From: Mycolicibacterium rutilum
GTDB taxonomy: Bacteria; Actinomycetota; Actinomycetes; Mycobacteriales; Mycobacteriaceae
Length of the DNA stretch: 64,000 bases
Reading direction: 5' to 3'
Assembly (NCBI RefSeq): GCF_900108565.1
Contig: NZ_LT629971.1
Coordinates: 3,286,001 to 3,350,000 of the forward strand
Position numbers and translations under genes: made by a program. The notes under the pieces were generated by a model. That model saw nothing but the letters and a program-made list of their open reading frames with translations, was not told where the DNA came from and made no database searches. Below are positions 16,311 through 24,767 of this stretch, piece by piece (positions within the stretch are counted from its first letter, which is position 1; every line of letters starts with the position of its first letter).

Positions 16311-17209
16311 CAATCCGCCTCCACAGTGAGTTGAGCACCCTGCCCGCGCACGCAGTCGCCGACGAACGACAGAACTTTCCGGTGGTAGTCCGCCGCGGCC
16401 AGCGACAGCGAGAGATTGTGACCGGCGTTGGGCTGGTCCTCGAGCACGAATCGCGGCGCCGCGGTGAACAACGCGGCGATGTCGGCACGCGCCTCGGGAT
16501 CGGTGCGCCACACCCGTTCGTGCTCGGCAATCGTGAACTGCACCGGCACTTGCACTTTCGGTGCCAACGCCGGGAAGTCCCGGCGCGGCCAGTTCTTCGT
16601 TACCTCGGTCTCGTACGGCGCGCCCGTCGACGAGTTCGTGATGCCGGACAGCACCTCCGGGGGGTAGAGCTCGGCGGGCTGCCACAGCAGATCACGCAGA
16701 CCCACGGGGCGTTTGGTCGCCGTCGTGGTCTTGATGATGTCGATGGCCGCGTCGGCGTAGCGCAGGCCGGTGCCGGCCAGGGCGAGCCCGAGCACGCCGG
16801 CGTCTGCGGCACGGTCGCCGGCGGCCATCCGCACCGCGAGCTCGCAGCCGGCGGAGTGTCCCAGCAGGAAGACGCCTGCGCCGCGCGACTTTTCGCCGAG
16901 CACCTTGTCGAGGGCGCCGAAGGCCAGCGCCACCCGCTGGTCCGGGTCGTGCATCGCGTCGGGATAGGGTGCCGAGCTGCCGTACCCGGGCCGGTCCAGC
17001 GCCACCACGGTGAGGCCGTGCGCGGGTCCCGTGCGCAGCAGCGACAGCTGCGGGTGACCCGGGCAGTCGAAATACGCTGCGGTGCTGGCGCCGCCGTGGA
17101 ACGCCACGACGACGGCGGTCGGCTGCTCGGCTTCGGCGACCAGACCCGACATCGGAACTCCGTCGACGAGGACGACGCGGGGTCGCACCGTGACGCCGCG
17201 CTCGCTCAC
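16310..17209 (-). CDS. alpha/beta hydrolase
   Basis: This 299-residue protein has AFHGGASTAAYF (oxyanion hole), LDRPGYGSS, the nucleophile elbow LLGHSAG with S119 and the C-terminal H264 in NAGHNLSLS. It would hydrolyse an ester, lactone, thioester or vinylogous C-C bond. The GTG start overlaps the stop of the DUF35-thiolase fusion by 4 nt, which places the hydrolase directly after the proposed cleavage enzyme. The substrate is unknown. Confidence 0.87.
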   Translation of the reverse strand: MSERGVTVRPRVVLVDGVPMSGLVAEAEQPTAVVVAFHGGASTAAYFDCPGHPQLSLLRTGPAHGLTVVALDRPGYGSSAPYPDAMHDPDQRVALAFGALDKVLGEKSRGAGVFLLGHSAGCELAVRMAAGDRAADAGVLGLALAGTGLRYADAAIDIIKTTTATKRPVGLRDLLWQPAELYPPEVLSGITNSSTGAPYETEVTKNWPRRDFPALAPKVQVPVQFTIAEHERVWRTDPEARADIAALFTAAPRFVLEDQPNAGHNLSLSLAAADYHRKVLSFVGDCVRGQGAQLTVEAD

Positions 17210-18849
17210 GTGTCGGTCCGCATCAGGATCGCCCCGCTGGGGGTCAGGCCGCCGCTGCTGACCACCGCGACGCGGGCGTTGTCGACCTGCCGGTCACCGG
17301 CGTCGCCGCGCAACTGCGTGACCGCCTCGTGGATCAGCCCCATGCCGTGGGTGCGGCCGTGGGAGAGCTGGCCGCCGTGGGTGTTCAACGGGATCACACC
17401 GTCGCGGGCGATGGCCTTGCCACCGTCGAGGAAGTCCTTCGCCTCGCCGATACCGCAGAAGCCGAGCGCCTCCAACCAGGACAGGCAGTTGAACGTGAAG
17501 CCGTCGTAGAGCTCGGCGACGTCGATGTCGCTGGGCCGCAGCGAGGTTCGCGTCCACAGGTGGGCCGCCTGCCCGAGCACCTGCGGTTCGTGGGTCAGCG
17601 TGCTCTGGTCCCAGTCGGTGCGCTCGACGATCTGCGTGCCGACCGCCTCGAAGTACACCGGCTTACGGGGCATGTCCTTGGCGGCCTCGACCGCGGACAC
17701 CACCACCGCGACGGCGCCGTCGCAGGGGACGTCGCAGTCGTAGAGCCCGAAGGGCGTGGTGATCGGGCGGGCATTGAGGTAGTCGTCCATCGTCATCGGG
17801 TCGCGGTAGATCGCCGTCGGGTTCAGCGTGGCGTTCGCCCGCTGGTTCAACGCGATCCAGCCCAGCGTCTCCCGTGTGGTGCCGTACCGGTCGAAGTGCC
17901 GCTGCGCGTTGAGCGCGAGGGTGTGCGCGGCCGACATCGCGCCGAACGGCATCTGCCAGCTGGTGGTGCGGGCACCGCCGGGCGGTGAGGCCTTGCCCTC
18001 CTTCATCAGCTGCTGGAACGTCGCCTCCCACAACGTGCGGAAGCACAGCACGTGGCGCGCCATCCCGGTCGCGACGGCCATCATCGCGGCGATGACCGAG
18101 CCGCCGGGACCGAACGTGTCCATGCCGCCGTTGATCCAGGTGGGTCGCAGGCCCAGCGCGCCCTCCAGCGCGGTGACCCCGCCCTCGCCCATGCCGGCCA
18201 CGTCCAACCCGGGATAGGTGGCGAGACCGTCGATGTCGTCGAAGGTCAGTCCGGCGTCGGCGACGGCCTGCTCGCACGCCTCGATGGTCAGCGACAGCGG
18301 CGGCACCATCAGCCGGCGACCCAATCGCGATGCGCCGATCCCGGTGATCGCCGAGCGTTCCTCGAACTTCTCGGTCGTCAGCGGCGGGCTGACGTGGCGC
18401 GCGAAGTCCTGCGGCGCGATCTCGTCGTCGGGCAGCGGGGCGCTCTGGCCGTCGGTGCTGGGCCGGAAGACCGGCAGCCACACGTTGTCGAGCTGTTGGA
18501 AGGTGACCTCGACCAGCTGGCCCAACTTGAGGTCGTCGGGGTCGCAGTCGATGACGTTGGTGGTCAACCGGACCCGCGGATCCTCGACGATCGCCACCTG
18601 CGCGATGACGTATGGCGGGGGCAGATCGGGGAAACCGAACCGGTGGTTGACCGTGAAGGCCGACAGCGTGGCCTTACCCGAGACGTCGCGCACCCCCATG
18701 TTGCGGCTGCGGCAGTACCGGCACACCGGCTGCGGGGGATGGATCAGCGAGGCGCAGTCGCGGCACTCCTGGATGCGCAGCACGCCGTCGGCGCCCGCGG
18801 TCCAGAAGAACTCGTTGAGGACCGTCAGTTCCGGCAGCGGCCGGGTCAC
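17206..18849 (-). CDS. DUF35-thiolase-like fusion, probable retro-aldolase
   Basis: This 547-residue fusion starts with a DUF35 module. Its zinc ribbon has C29, C32, C43 and C46, and an OB-fold runs to about residue 155. A thiolase-superfamily domain follows (about 165-547). The thiolase nucleophile is absent: the expected Cys region reads GGMDTFGPGG (241-250), and the usual His region reads ELYDGFT with Y448. Loss of Cys and gain of Tyr is the pattern known for Ltp2-type aldolases, which work with a separate DUF35 partner in steroid side-chain removal. Here both parts are in one chain. The GTG start overlaps the ferredoxin stop by 4 nt. Confidence 0.82.
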   Translation of the reverse strand: MTRPLPELTVLNEFFWTAGADGVLRIQECRDCASLIHPPQPVCRYCRSRNMGVRDVSGKATLSAFTVNHRFGFPDLPPPYVIAQVAIVEDPRVRLTTNVIDCDPDDLKLGQLVEVTFQQLDNVWLPVFRPSTDGQSAPLPDDEIAPQDFARHVSPPLTTEKFEERSAITGIGASRLGRRLMVPPLSLTIEACEQAVADAGLTFDDIDGLATYPGLDVAGMGEGGVTALEGALGLRPTWINGGMDTFGPGGSVIAAMMAVATGMARHVLCFRTLWEATFQQLMKEGKASPPGGARTTSWQMPFGAMSAAHTLALNAQRHFDRYGTTRETLGWIALNQRANATLNPTAIYRDPMTMDDYLNARPITTPFGLYDCDVPCDGAVAVVVSAVEAAKDMPRKPVYFEAVGTQIVERTDWDQSTLTHEPQVLGQAAHLWTRTSLRPSDIDVAELYDGFTFNCLSWLEALGFCGIGEAKDFLDGGKAIARDGVIPLNTHGGQLSHGRTHGMGLIHEAVTQLRGDAGDRQVDNARVAVVSSGGLTPSGAILMRTDT

Positions 18850-19157
18850 CGCACGAACTCCGAGATCGCCTCGCTGTCCTCGGTTTTGGGATCCGGTTCC
18901 GGTGCTTCGTGGGCGTCCTGCGGCGTCGCGGTGTCGGTCGGCGGACGGTGCTCGCCCATGTAGATGATCGCGTGCACGGGGCAGTCGAGCAGGGCACGCA
19001 TGACGGCGTCGCGGTCCTTTTCGGGCACGGTCCCGTCGCCGATCAGCGACGCGTAGCCCCAGTCGTCGAGCGAGAAGTACTCCGGCGCGTGCTTGGCGCA
19101 GATGCCGAACCCGTCGCACAGCGTCCGGTCGAGCCGAATTCGTAAGCCGTCACTCAT
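18846..19157 (-). CDS. ferredoxin with acidic C-terminal extension
   Basis: This 103-residue protein has a P450-type ferredoxin core (CDGFGIC, HAPEYFSLDDWG and LDCPVHAI) covering about residues 1-70. About 33 residues rich in Pro, Glu, Asp and Thr follow, without an obvious motif. It overlaps the NuoF-like gene and the DUF35-thiolase gene by 4 nt each. Position between a NADH-binding flavoprotein and later P450s suggests it carries electrons from that flavoprotein. The start at 19157 is chosen because the upstream frame lies inside the NuoF-like gene. Confidence 0.88.
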   Translation of the reverse strand: MSDGLRIRLDRTLCDGFGICAKHAPEYFSLDDWGYASLIGDGTVPEKDRDAVMRALLDCPVHAIIYMGEHRPPTDTATPQDAHEAPEPDPKTEDSEAISEFVR

Positions 19158-20449
19158 GATCGGGCCTCCACTTCGTAGGGCCGGATTGCGTCGAACGCGC
19201 CGGCCCGGCACGACTCGCAGTTGCCGGCGAGGTGACGCGCCACCACCTGGGGGAACTGGCGCAGCAGGCTGGCCGCGACGTTGGTGGCGCCGTCGAGGGT
19301 GCCGCACGCGCCGCGGCCGCGCAGCACCACCGACCACCGCTCCAGACGGGTGAGGTCCTCCTCGGTGGCGGTGCCGTCGCGCAGCGCGGAGGTCACCGCG
19401 GCCATCGCGGCGGTCCCGTTGAAGCACGACCCGCACTGCCCGGCGTTCTCGTTGTCGAAGTACGACATCACCGACGCCGCGACGGCGACCGGGCAGTCGT
19501 CGGTGAGCAGCGAGAGCGCCCCGCAGCCGAGCCCGCTGCCGAGGCGCCGGATCGACTCGTGGTCGAGCGTCGCGTCGAGGATGTCCGTGTTGACCAGGCC
19601 GGCGAAGTAGCCGCCCATCAACACGCCGGTCACGGCTTCGGCGGACACCCCGTGCAGCTTCAGCAGGTCGGTGACCGTTGCGCCGTGGGGGATTTCGTAC
19701 AGCGCGGCCGGGCGCCCGGCGCCGGTGACGGTGGCCAGGAAGGTGCCGGGCGACATCGGCGTGCCGACGGCGCGGAACTGCTCGGCGCCGTGCTGGTGGA
19801 TGAACGGCAGGTTGGCCAGTGTCTCGACGTTGCTGACCATGGTGGGCAATCCGCCGACACCCTCCTCGAAGGGCCGGGGCGGCTTGTCGGTCGGCTTGGC
19901 CGGCCCGCCGTTGATCCGTCGTACCGCGGCGGTCTCCTCACCGGCGACGTAACCGGCCTCGACGGTGACGACCGCGATCTCGGCGGCTCCGAACGTCTCG
20001 GCGGGCACCTCGGCGAGCGCCGCGGTCACCGCGTCGGCGGCGCCGGGATCGGAGACGTAGACGTAGCCGCGCGACGCACCCGCGACCGCGACCGCGAGGC
20101 GCAGCCCGTCCAGGACCAGGTGCGGCCGGTTGCGTAGCAGCCAGCGGTCTTTGATCGACGCGGGCTCGCCTTCCTCGCCGTTGGCGACGACGACGGTGTC
20201 CGAACCCCTGCGGTGCGCGTCGTGCACGGTGCGCAGCTTGGTGCCGATCGGGAAGGCCGCCCCGCCCCGGCCGAGCAGGCCGGACAGGTCGACCTGGCCG
20301 AGGAGTTCCTCGGCGTCGAGCAGCGGCCGGTAGCCGCCTTCCTGGGTGTACTCGGCGTAGGCCTGCGGTCCGGTCTGGCCGGGCCGCAGCAGTCGCGGGG
20401 CGCAGTCCGGCCACGCGGCGACGGCGTATTCGGCGGCGGTGGTGGTCAT
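19154..20449 (-). CDS. NuoF-like NADH-binding flavoprotein
   Basis: This 431-residue protein resembles the NADH-dehydrogenase subunit NuoF: GRGGAAFPIGTKL (FMN/NADH site), NGEEGEPAS, ETAAVRRINGGPAKPTDKPP, an SLBB region near DLLKLHGVS and a C-terminal cluster region. The NuoF motif CxxCxxC reads AGQCGSC: C339 and C342 remain, the first Cys is Ala336, and C382 is the distal ligand. CESC at 411-414 is extra. No other complex I genes are present. It may reduce the adjacent ferredoxin with NADH and so serve the P450s. It heads the minus-strand operon; the ATG is at 20449. Confidence 0.85.
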   Translation of the reverse strand: MTTTAAEYAVAAWPDCAPRLLRPGQTGPQAYAEYTQEGGYRPLLDAEELLGQVDLSGLLGRGGAAFPIGTKLRTVHDAHRRGSDTVVVANGEEGEPASIKDRWLLRNRPHLVLDGLRLAVAVAGASRGYVYVSDPGAADAVTAALAEVPAETFGAAEIAVVTVEAGYVAGEETAAVRRINGGPAKPTDKPPRPFEEGVGGLPTMVSNVETLANLPFIHQHGAEQFRAVGTPMSPGTFLATVTGAGRPAALYEIPHGATVTDLLKLHGVSAEAVTGVLMGGYFAGLVNTDILDATLDHESIRRLGSGLGCGALSLLTDDCPVAVAASVMSYFDNENAGQCGSCFNGTAAMAAVTSALRDGTATEEDLTRLERWSVVLRGRGACGTLDGATNVAASLLRQFPQVVARHLAGNCESCRAGAFDAIRPYEVEARS

Positions 20450-20472
20450 GATCGGTCCTTCCAGGCCCCGGA

Positions 20473-20478
20473 TAGGCT
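20473..20478 (+). promoter_or_regulatory. -10 box of a probable leaderless promoter
   Basis: TAGGCT fits TANNNT and lies 7 nt before the ATG at 20486, so transcription would start on or next to the start codon. No ribosome binding site is visible. Confidence 0.4.
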
Positions 20479-20485
20479 GACGGAC

Positions 20486-20959
20486 ATGAGAACTGCGGTG
20501 GTCCGCGTCGGCGTCGACAAGGCGGGGGAGCTCACGCCCGCGCAGCTCGGCGACGGCATGGCGCGGCTTCGCGACGCGGCCGGGCTGGCCGGCATCGAGG
20601 TGGTCGACAACAACCTGTCGGGGCTTCCGCCGCAACGGCGTGAGGTGGAGCTGCTGATCACCGGCGATGACCCCGCCGAACTCCAGCGGACCGCGATGCA
20701 GTTGTGCGCCAACGCCTTCGGCACCACACCGGTGCCCGGTGTGCTGACCTTCATCAGCCGCGGCACCGACGACGACGCGCACGGGGTGCTCGCGGGGCTC
20801 GGGCTGACCGGCGAGATCGAACGCGTCGTCGACGAGGACGGCTGGGATGTCGTACACGTGACGCTGCGTAGGGCCGACCTCGAACGGGTCCCCGAATCCC
20901 GCGTCCACACCGCGCTGGAGGCGTCGCTCAACTGCGAAGTCCACGTCCGCACGATCTAG
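20486..20959 (+). CDS. conserved hypothetical protein
   Basis: This 157-residue protein has no motif that I recognise. It has an alternating alpha/beta pattern (AVVRVGVD, REVELLITG, VPGVLTFISRG, WDVVHVTLRR) without signal peptide or membrane segment. It is the only plus-strand gene between two long minus-strand operons, diverging from the NuoF-like operon and overlapping the hydrolase tail-to-tail by 4 nt. The ATG at 20486 is chosen over earlier in-frame starts because they would lie inside the NuoF-like gene and a -10 box fits a leaderless start here. Confidence 0.65.
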   Translation: MRTAVVRVGVDKAGELTPAQLGDGMARLRDAAGLAGIEVVDNNLSGLPPQRREVELLITGDDPAELQRTAMQLCANAFGTTPVPGVLTFISRGTDDDAHGVLAGLGLTGEIERVVDEDGWDVVHVTLRRADLERVPESRVHTALEASLNCEVHVRTI

Positions 20960-21864
20960 CCGTCCAGGAACTTCAGGATCGCGGGCGCCGCCTGCACCCA
21001 CGTGTCGAACAGGCAGAAGTTCTTTCCGCCGCTGGCGGCGAACTTCTCGCCGGCACGCTCCCAGGCGTCTTCGGGCCACGGCGGATCGATCAGTGTCGAA
21101 CCCTTGATCAGACAGTGCACTTCGAGTGAGGTGCGCTTGGGGTGGTCCCAGTCGTTCTCACCGCCGCGGATGATCAGCGTCGGGACCGTGATGTTGTCGA
21201 ACATCTCGTCCTCGACACCGGGGATGGTCTGGCCGGGCTTCGGGACGTAGGCGTTGAGCCAGCGCAGCATCACCTTGAGGAATGCGTCGACGTCGAGCGC
21301 GCGCAACCGCGCCTCGTTGTCCGGATTGGCGGCGATGCGCTCCTTCCATTCCGCGACATGGATCACGCCTTCCATGCCCGCTCCCCGCGCCGCGAGAATG
21401 CTCGGCACCACGTAGTGCCCACCGAGCACGAATGAGCCGTAGACCCCACCGACGATGTTCCACACCACCAGCTTTCGCACGATCTCGGGGTACAGCATCG
21501 TCGTCAGCATCGAGTCGCGGGCGCCGCCCGAACCGCCCAGAATGAAGCACGGTCCGATGTCGAGTCCGGTGATCAGCGCGTGCAACGTCTCGGCGCGCAT
21601 GTGGGATTCGCTCTTGCCGTAGAACTGGACGTCGGACTTGCCGCAGTTCGGCCGGTCCCACAGCAACACGCGGTAGCCGCCGTCGACCAACGCCTCCGCC
21701 AACGGCCGCAGCCCCGGAATGTCCTTGCTGAACCGGCCACCCGGCGTCAGCGCGATGAAATTCCCCTTGTCGCCGAGGATTTCGTAGACGACGCGGCCGC
21801 CGTTGTACTCGAAGATCTTCTCGCCGGGCGCGAGCACCGGGCCGGTTCGTTCCGATGTGCTCAT
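20956..21864 (-). CDS. alpha/beta hydrolase without obvious catalytic histidine
   Basis: This 302-residue protein has ALTPGGRFS (oxyanion strand), LLWDRPNCGKS and the nucleophile elbow LGGSGG with S112. The family normally has a His near the C terminus, but the last 48 residues contain none, so the triad is incomplete or the His comes from another place. It may be a non-hydrolytic member such as a lyase. It overlaps the Rieske ferredoxin by 4 nt and is the last gene of the amidohydrolase operon. Confidence 0.8.
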   Translation of the reverse strand: MSTSERTGPVLAPGEKIFEYNGGRVVYEILGDKGNFIALTPGGRFSKDIPGLRPLAEALVDGGYRVLLWDRPNCGKSDVQFYGKSESHMRAETLHALITGLDIGPCFILGGSGGARDSMLTTMLYPEIVRKLVVWNIVGGVYGSFVLGGHYVVPSILAARGAGMEGVIHVAEWKERIAANPDNEARLRALDVDAFLKVMLRWLNAYVPKPGQTIPGVEDEMFDNITVPTLIIRGGENDWDHPKRTSLEVHCLIKGSTLIDPPWPEDAWERAGEKFAASGGKNFCLFDTWVQAAPAILKFLDG

Positions 21865-22253
21865 GCCTGCACCAACACCTCGTTGCCGACCACCCGCACC
21901 GGGTAGGTGCGGATACTCCACTCCGGTTTGACGGCCGTGGTCCCGGTGGCCAGCTCGAAACCCCATTGGTGCCACGGGCAGTAGATGTACTCCAGGTCGC
22001 GCACCATCACCGCGTCGCCGGGGACGCTGTCGTCGACGACGGTGCGGCCGCGCGCGCGGCCCGAGCACAGCGGACCACCTTCGTGCGGGCAGTAGTTCGC
22101 GATCGCGTAGAAGGTGCCGTTGACGTTGTACACACCGACGCCGTGACGGCCGATCGGCACGAGTTTGTGCTTGCCCGGCGGAATCTCGTCGACCGTGGCC
22201 ACGACGTGTTCACGCCCCTGTGCCAACCGGGGCGTCTTCTCCTGTTCGGTCAT
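21861..22253 (-). CDS. Rieske-type [2Fe-2S] ferredoxin
   Basis: This 130-residue protein has both Rieske ligand pairs, C55-x-H57 in CPHEGGPLC and C92-x2-H95 in CPWHQW, in a single small domain with no oxygenase domain. It would donate electrons to an oxygenase or act as a small redox partner. It sits between an amidohydrolase-2 protein (4-nt gap) and a hydrolase (4-nt overlap). No oxygenase subunit is in this operon, so it may serve the Rieske oxygenases at 274 and 6600. Confidence 0.9.
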   Translation of the reverse strand: MTEQEKTPRLAQGREHVVATVDEIPPGKHKLVPIGRHGVGVYNVNGTFYAIANYCPHEGGPLCSGRARGRTVVDDSVPGDAVMVRDLEYIYCPWHQWGFELATGTTAVKPEWSIRTYPVRVVGNEVLVQA

Positions 22254-22257
22254 CTAC

Positions 22258-23400
22258 TCAGAACACCCGCACCTGGCCCTCGAGGGCCGGAACCGTCTCG
22301 GGCAGATGGTAGGTCGCGATCCCGTTCTTGAACATCACGGCTTCGCGCGCATGCTCGGGCAAGTGCTTGACCAGCCAGCGCGGATCGTCGAACGTCCAGT
22401 GCGGGTAGTCCGACGAGTACAGCAGGATCTTCTCGCACTCCATCCACTCGAACGCGCGGGACAATTCGGTCTTGTCCTCGGGATAGTCCAGCGGCTGGGT
22501 GGTGAACTTGATGTGGTCCTTGACGTACTCGGACGGCTTGCGCTTGATGTCGAGCCACGACTTGCGGGCCTCGTAGATGGCGTCCATCCGCCACATCAGC
22601 GGCAGGATCCACGTGAAAGCGTGCTCCACCAAGACGATCCGCAGCGTCGGGAACCGGTCGAACAGGCCGTCGAAGACCATGCTCATCACCTGGTTCGCGG
22701 CCAGCAGCGAGTACGTGACCATGAAATCGTGGTTGTAGCTGGGGAATCCGACCGGCGGGATCGGCAGCTCCTCGTGGTGGCTGCGCGACAGATGGCAGCT
22801 GACCGTGATGTCGTTCTTGGTGGCCGCCTCCCAGATCGGGTTGTACTTCGGGTCGCCCCACGCCGGGCGCGGTTCGGCCTTGATCAGGATCTGGCCCATG
22901 TACGGATGGCCGGCCCACCGCTCGATCTCGCGGGCCGAGTCCTCCGGCGCCTCGATGGCCACGCAGATGGATCCGCGCCAGCGTTCGTGCCAGTTGTTCT
23001 TGCTGTCGAGCCAGTGGTTGGCCTGCCAGTCGTTGAGCGCCACGCTCATCGCGTGGTTGACCTCGGGGAACCGCGCCGGATACGCGGCGGGTTCGAGGAT
23101 CGCGATGTCGGCGCCGGCCTCCATGATCAGCTGCTTGAACGCCAGGTCCGGATCGCTGCCCGCGAACTCGCCGTCGGCGGGGAAAGTGTCCACCCGCATC
23201 GCGTAGGCGTGGGCGTAATCGGGTGCGTCGTAATAGATCTGGTCACCGATGCGACGCGGCAGGAAGTACTTGCTGCGCCACGGCTCCGGGATGTACTGCG
23301 CCAGGACCCCGCTCTTGGGCACCGGGTGCACATCGGAGTCCACGCACCGCACCGCGACGCGCTCGGCCGCAGGCTTGCGCTCTGTCACTGTCACCGTCAT
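22258..23400 (-). CDS. amidohydrolase-2 family TIM-barrel protein
   Basis: This 380-residue protein has VDSDVHPVP near the N terminus, the DxHxxP metal motif of the ACMSD-like amidohydrolase-2 family. Later signatures are SCHLSRSHHE, the FDRFPTLRIVLVEHAF strand and YSSDYPHW, which carries the conserved Asp. Such enzymes decarboxylate or hydrolyse ring-cleaved acids in a metal-dependent way. The ATG at 23400 is chosen for the GGGAGCC before it; an upstream frame start at 23451 lacks a ribosome site. It is one of three paralogous amidohydrolase-2 proteins here (also 23438 and 63485). Confidence 0.88.
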   Translation of the reverse strand: MTVTVTERKPAAERVAVRCVDSDVHPVPKSGVLAQYIPEPWRSKYFLPRRIGDQIYYDAPDYAHAYAMRVDTFPADGEFAGSDPDLAFKQLIMEAGADIAILEPAAYPARFPEVNHAMSVALNDWQANHWLDSKNNWHERWRGSICVAIEAPEDSAREIERWAGHPYMGQILIKAEPRPAWGDPKYNPIWEAATKNDITVSCHLSRSHHEELPIPPVGFPSYNHDFMVTYSLLAANQVMSMVFDGLFDRFPTLRIVLVEHAFTWILPLMWRMDAIYEARKSWLDIKRKPSEYVKDHIKFTTQPLDYPEDKTELSRAFEWMECEKILLYSSDYPHWTFDDPRWLVKHLPEHAREAVMFKNGIATYHLPETVPALEGQVRVF

Positions 23401-23437
23401 CGTGGCTCCCTGCTGTTGCGTGCTTCCGCGGTCCCTA

Positions 23438-24520
23438 TCACTGTGCGCCAACCCCCGCCCCGACGTCTATGCCGTAGAGCTCGGCGGCGTTGCGCCAGCA
23501 GAGCTTGTCGCGCTGCTCGGCGCTGTACGAGGAGGGCACCGTCAGGTCATTGAGCTGCCAGTGCGGGTAGCTCGACCCGAACATCACCATGTCTTCCTTG
23601 CCGGTGAACCCGAACCACTCGCCGGCGTACTCCACGTCGCCGGGCCCGTCCATTGCGCCTTGCACGAAGTAGGTGTGGCCGGGCAGGTAGTCGCTGGGCA
23701 TCTTCGGCGCCCACGGCGTCTGCTCGAGGTGCGGACGGCCGAAGCAGTCCATCCGCCAGATGAACGGGGTCAGCAGGTCGGCCGCCCCGTCGGCCCAGAC
23801 GAACTTCAACGTCGGGTTCTTCTCGAAGACGCCTTCGACGATGAGGTTCATCAGGTGGTAGAGGTAGTTGAGCGCCATGAAGCTGACGTAGTTCTCATAG
23901 GTGCGCGGGACACCCGACGGGGTCGGGGCGAACTGCACGCCGGCGCCGACCTCGATGTGCACCGCCACCGGCAGGTTCGCGGCGGCGGCCGCCTCCCAGA
24001 TGGGCCAGTACTGCGGCTTGCCGTACAACTCACGCGACTGCAACGGGACGCCGATCTGCACCACGCGCGGATGGTCGGCGTACTTGGCGATCTCCCGCAG
24101 CGCACCGGTGACGTCGTCGGGATTGACCCGGATGGTGCCGCGGAACTTGTCGGCGTGTGCGTTGTCCTCCAACCACCGCGTCACCAGCAACTCGTTGTGC
24201 GCGGCCGCGATCGCGGTGCCCAGGTGCCGGTCGGGCATGATGCCGCGGGCCATCGGATGCAGGATCGCCACGTTGACTCCGCGCTCGTCGAACAGGTGCG
24301 CGCCGACCAGCTCCGGATCCGACCCCGGGTACCGGCGGTCGGCATCGGTGCCGGGCGCGTACTCCCCGCCAGGCGCGCCGTACCAGTCCATCTCGTAGTC
24401 GGGGAAGCCGCGGCTCTTGAACGGTTCGCGAAGGAAGCTGCGGAAGTCCTTGTTCGACTTGCTGAAGATGTGCACGCTGGCATCGATGACGGGCGTACTC
24501 GTCCCGTCCGGGTGTTGCAT
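23438..24520 (-). CDS. amidohydrolase-2 family TIM-barrel protein (paralogue)
   Basis: This 360-residue protein has VIDASVHIF at the N terminus, where the usual D-x-H pair appears as D-A-S-V-H, with PVAVHIEVG, the EKNPTLKFVWADGA strand and FGSSYPHWQ. The family's usual Asp before YPHW is Ser in FGSSYPHW, so metal binding may differ from the paralogue at 22258 (SSDYPHW). The ATG at 24520 follows GGAGGA by 10 nt. It heads the minus-strand operon and diverges from the acyl-CoA dehydrogenase genes. Confidence 0.87.
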   Translation of the reverse strand: MQHPDGTSTPVIDASVHIFSKSNKDFRSFLREPFKSRGFPDYEMDWYGAPGGEYAPGTDADRRYPGSDPELVGAHLFDERGVNVAILHPMARGIMPDRHLGTAIAAAHNELLVTRWLEDNAHADKFRGTIRVNPDDVTGALREIAKYADHPRVVQIGVPLQSRELYGKPQYWPIWEAAAAANLPVAVHIEVGAGVQFAPTPSGVPRTYENYVSFMALNYLYHLMNLIVEGVFEKNPTLKFVWADGAADLLTPFIWRMDCFGRPHLEQTPWAPKMPSDYLPGHTYFVQGAMDGPGDVEYAGEWFGFTGKEDMVMFGSSYPHWQLNDLTVPSSYSAEQRDKLCWRNAAELYGIDVGAGVGAQ

Positions 24521-24565
24521 CGCCAAGTCGTCCTCCGATGTCTGCGCAAACCGCCGAACACTCTC

Positions 24566-24606
24566 AGTGTAAAGCGTTGTTCTTCATTGGCAAGAATCGG
24601 CTTCTC
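24566..24606 (-). promoter_or_regulatory. promoter of the amidohydrolase operon with diverged operator
   Basis: On the minus strand TTGCCA (24588-24593) and TACACT (24566-24571) are separated by 16 nt, a good sigma-A pair, giving a leader of about 35 nt. AAGAATCGGCTTCTC (24592-24606) abuts the -35 box and matches GAGAAT-N3-ATTCTC at 10 of 12 defined bases. AAGCGTT and AACGCTT (24572-24578 and 24612-24618) form a further inverted repeat. Confidence 0.5.
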
Positions 24607-24692
24607 AACAAAACGCTTACTTCTGCGCAGGTCAGGGTGTCTGCTGGTCAACTGCACGACACGCGGACACCGAAACGAGGTAGTCAAATCAA

Positions 24693-24728
24693 GAGAATGC
24701 TTTCCCCGGTTGAGAGAATGCTATTCTC
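24693..24728 (+). promoter_or_regulatory. tandem operators upstream of the FadE operon (perfect site 2)
   Basis: GAGAATGCTATTCTC (24714-24728) is a perfect 6-3-6 palindrome. GAGAATGCTTTCCCC (24693-24707) lies exactly 21 bp upstream and keeps the left half and part of the right, so two dimers could bind on the same DNA face. TATTCT inside the perfect site fits a -10 box, so binding would block the promoter. Confidence 0.7.
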
Positions 24729-24767
24729 ATCCCGAACGCGCTGCCCACTACCGTCCCGGGAGGCTTG

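Noticed and set aside
24572..24618. AAGCGTT/AACGCTT inverted repeat as a main operator
   Set aside because: Arms are short, 33 nt apart and not seen elsewhere in the window, so it is mentioned only within the promoter entry.
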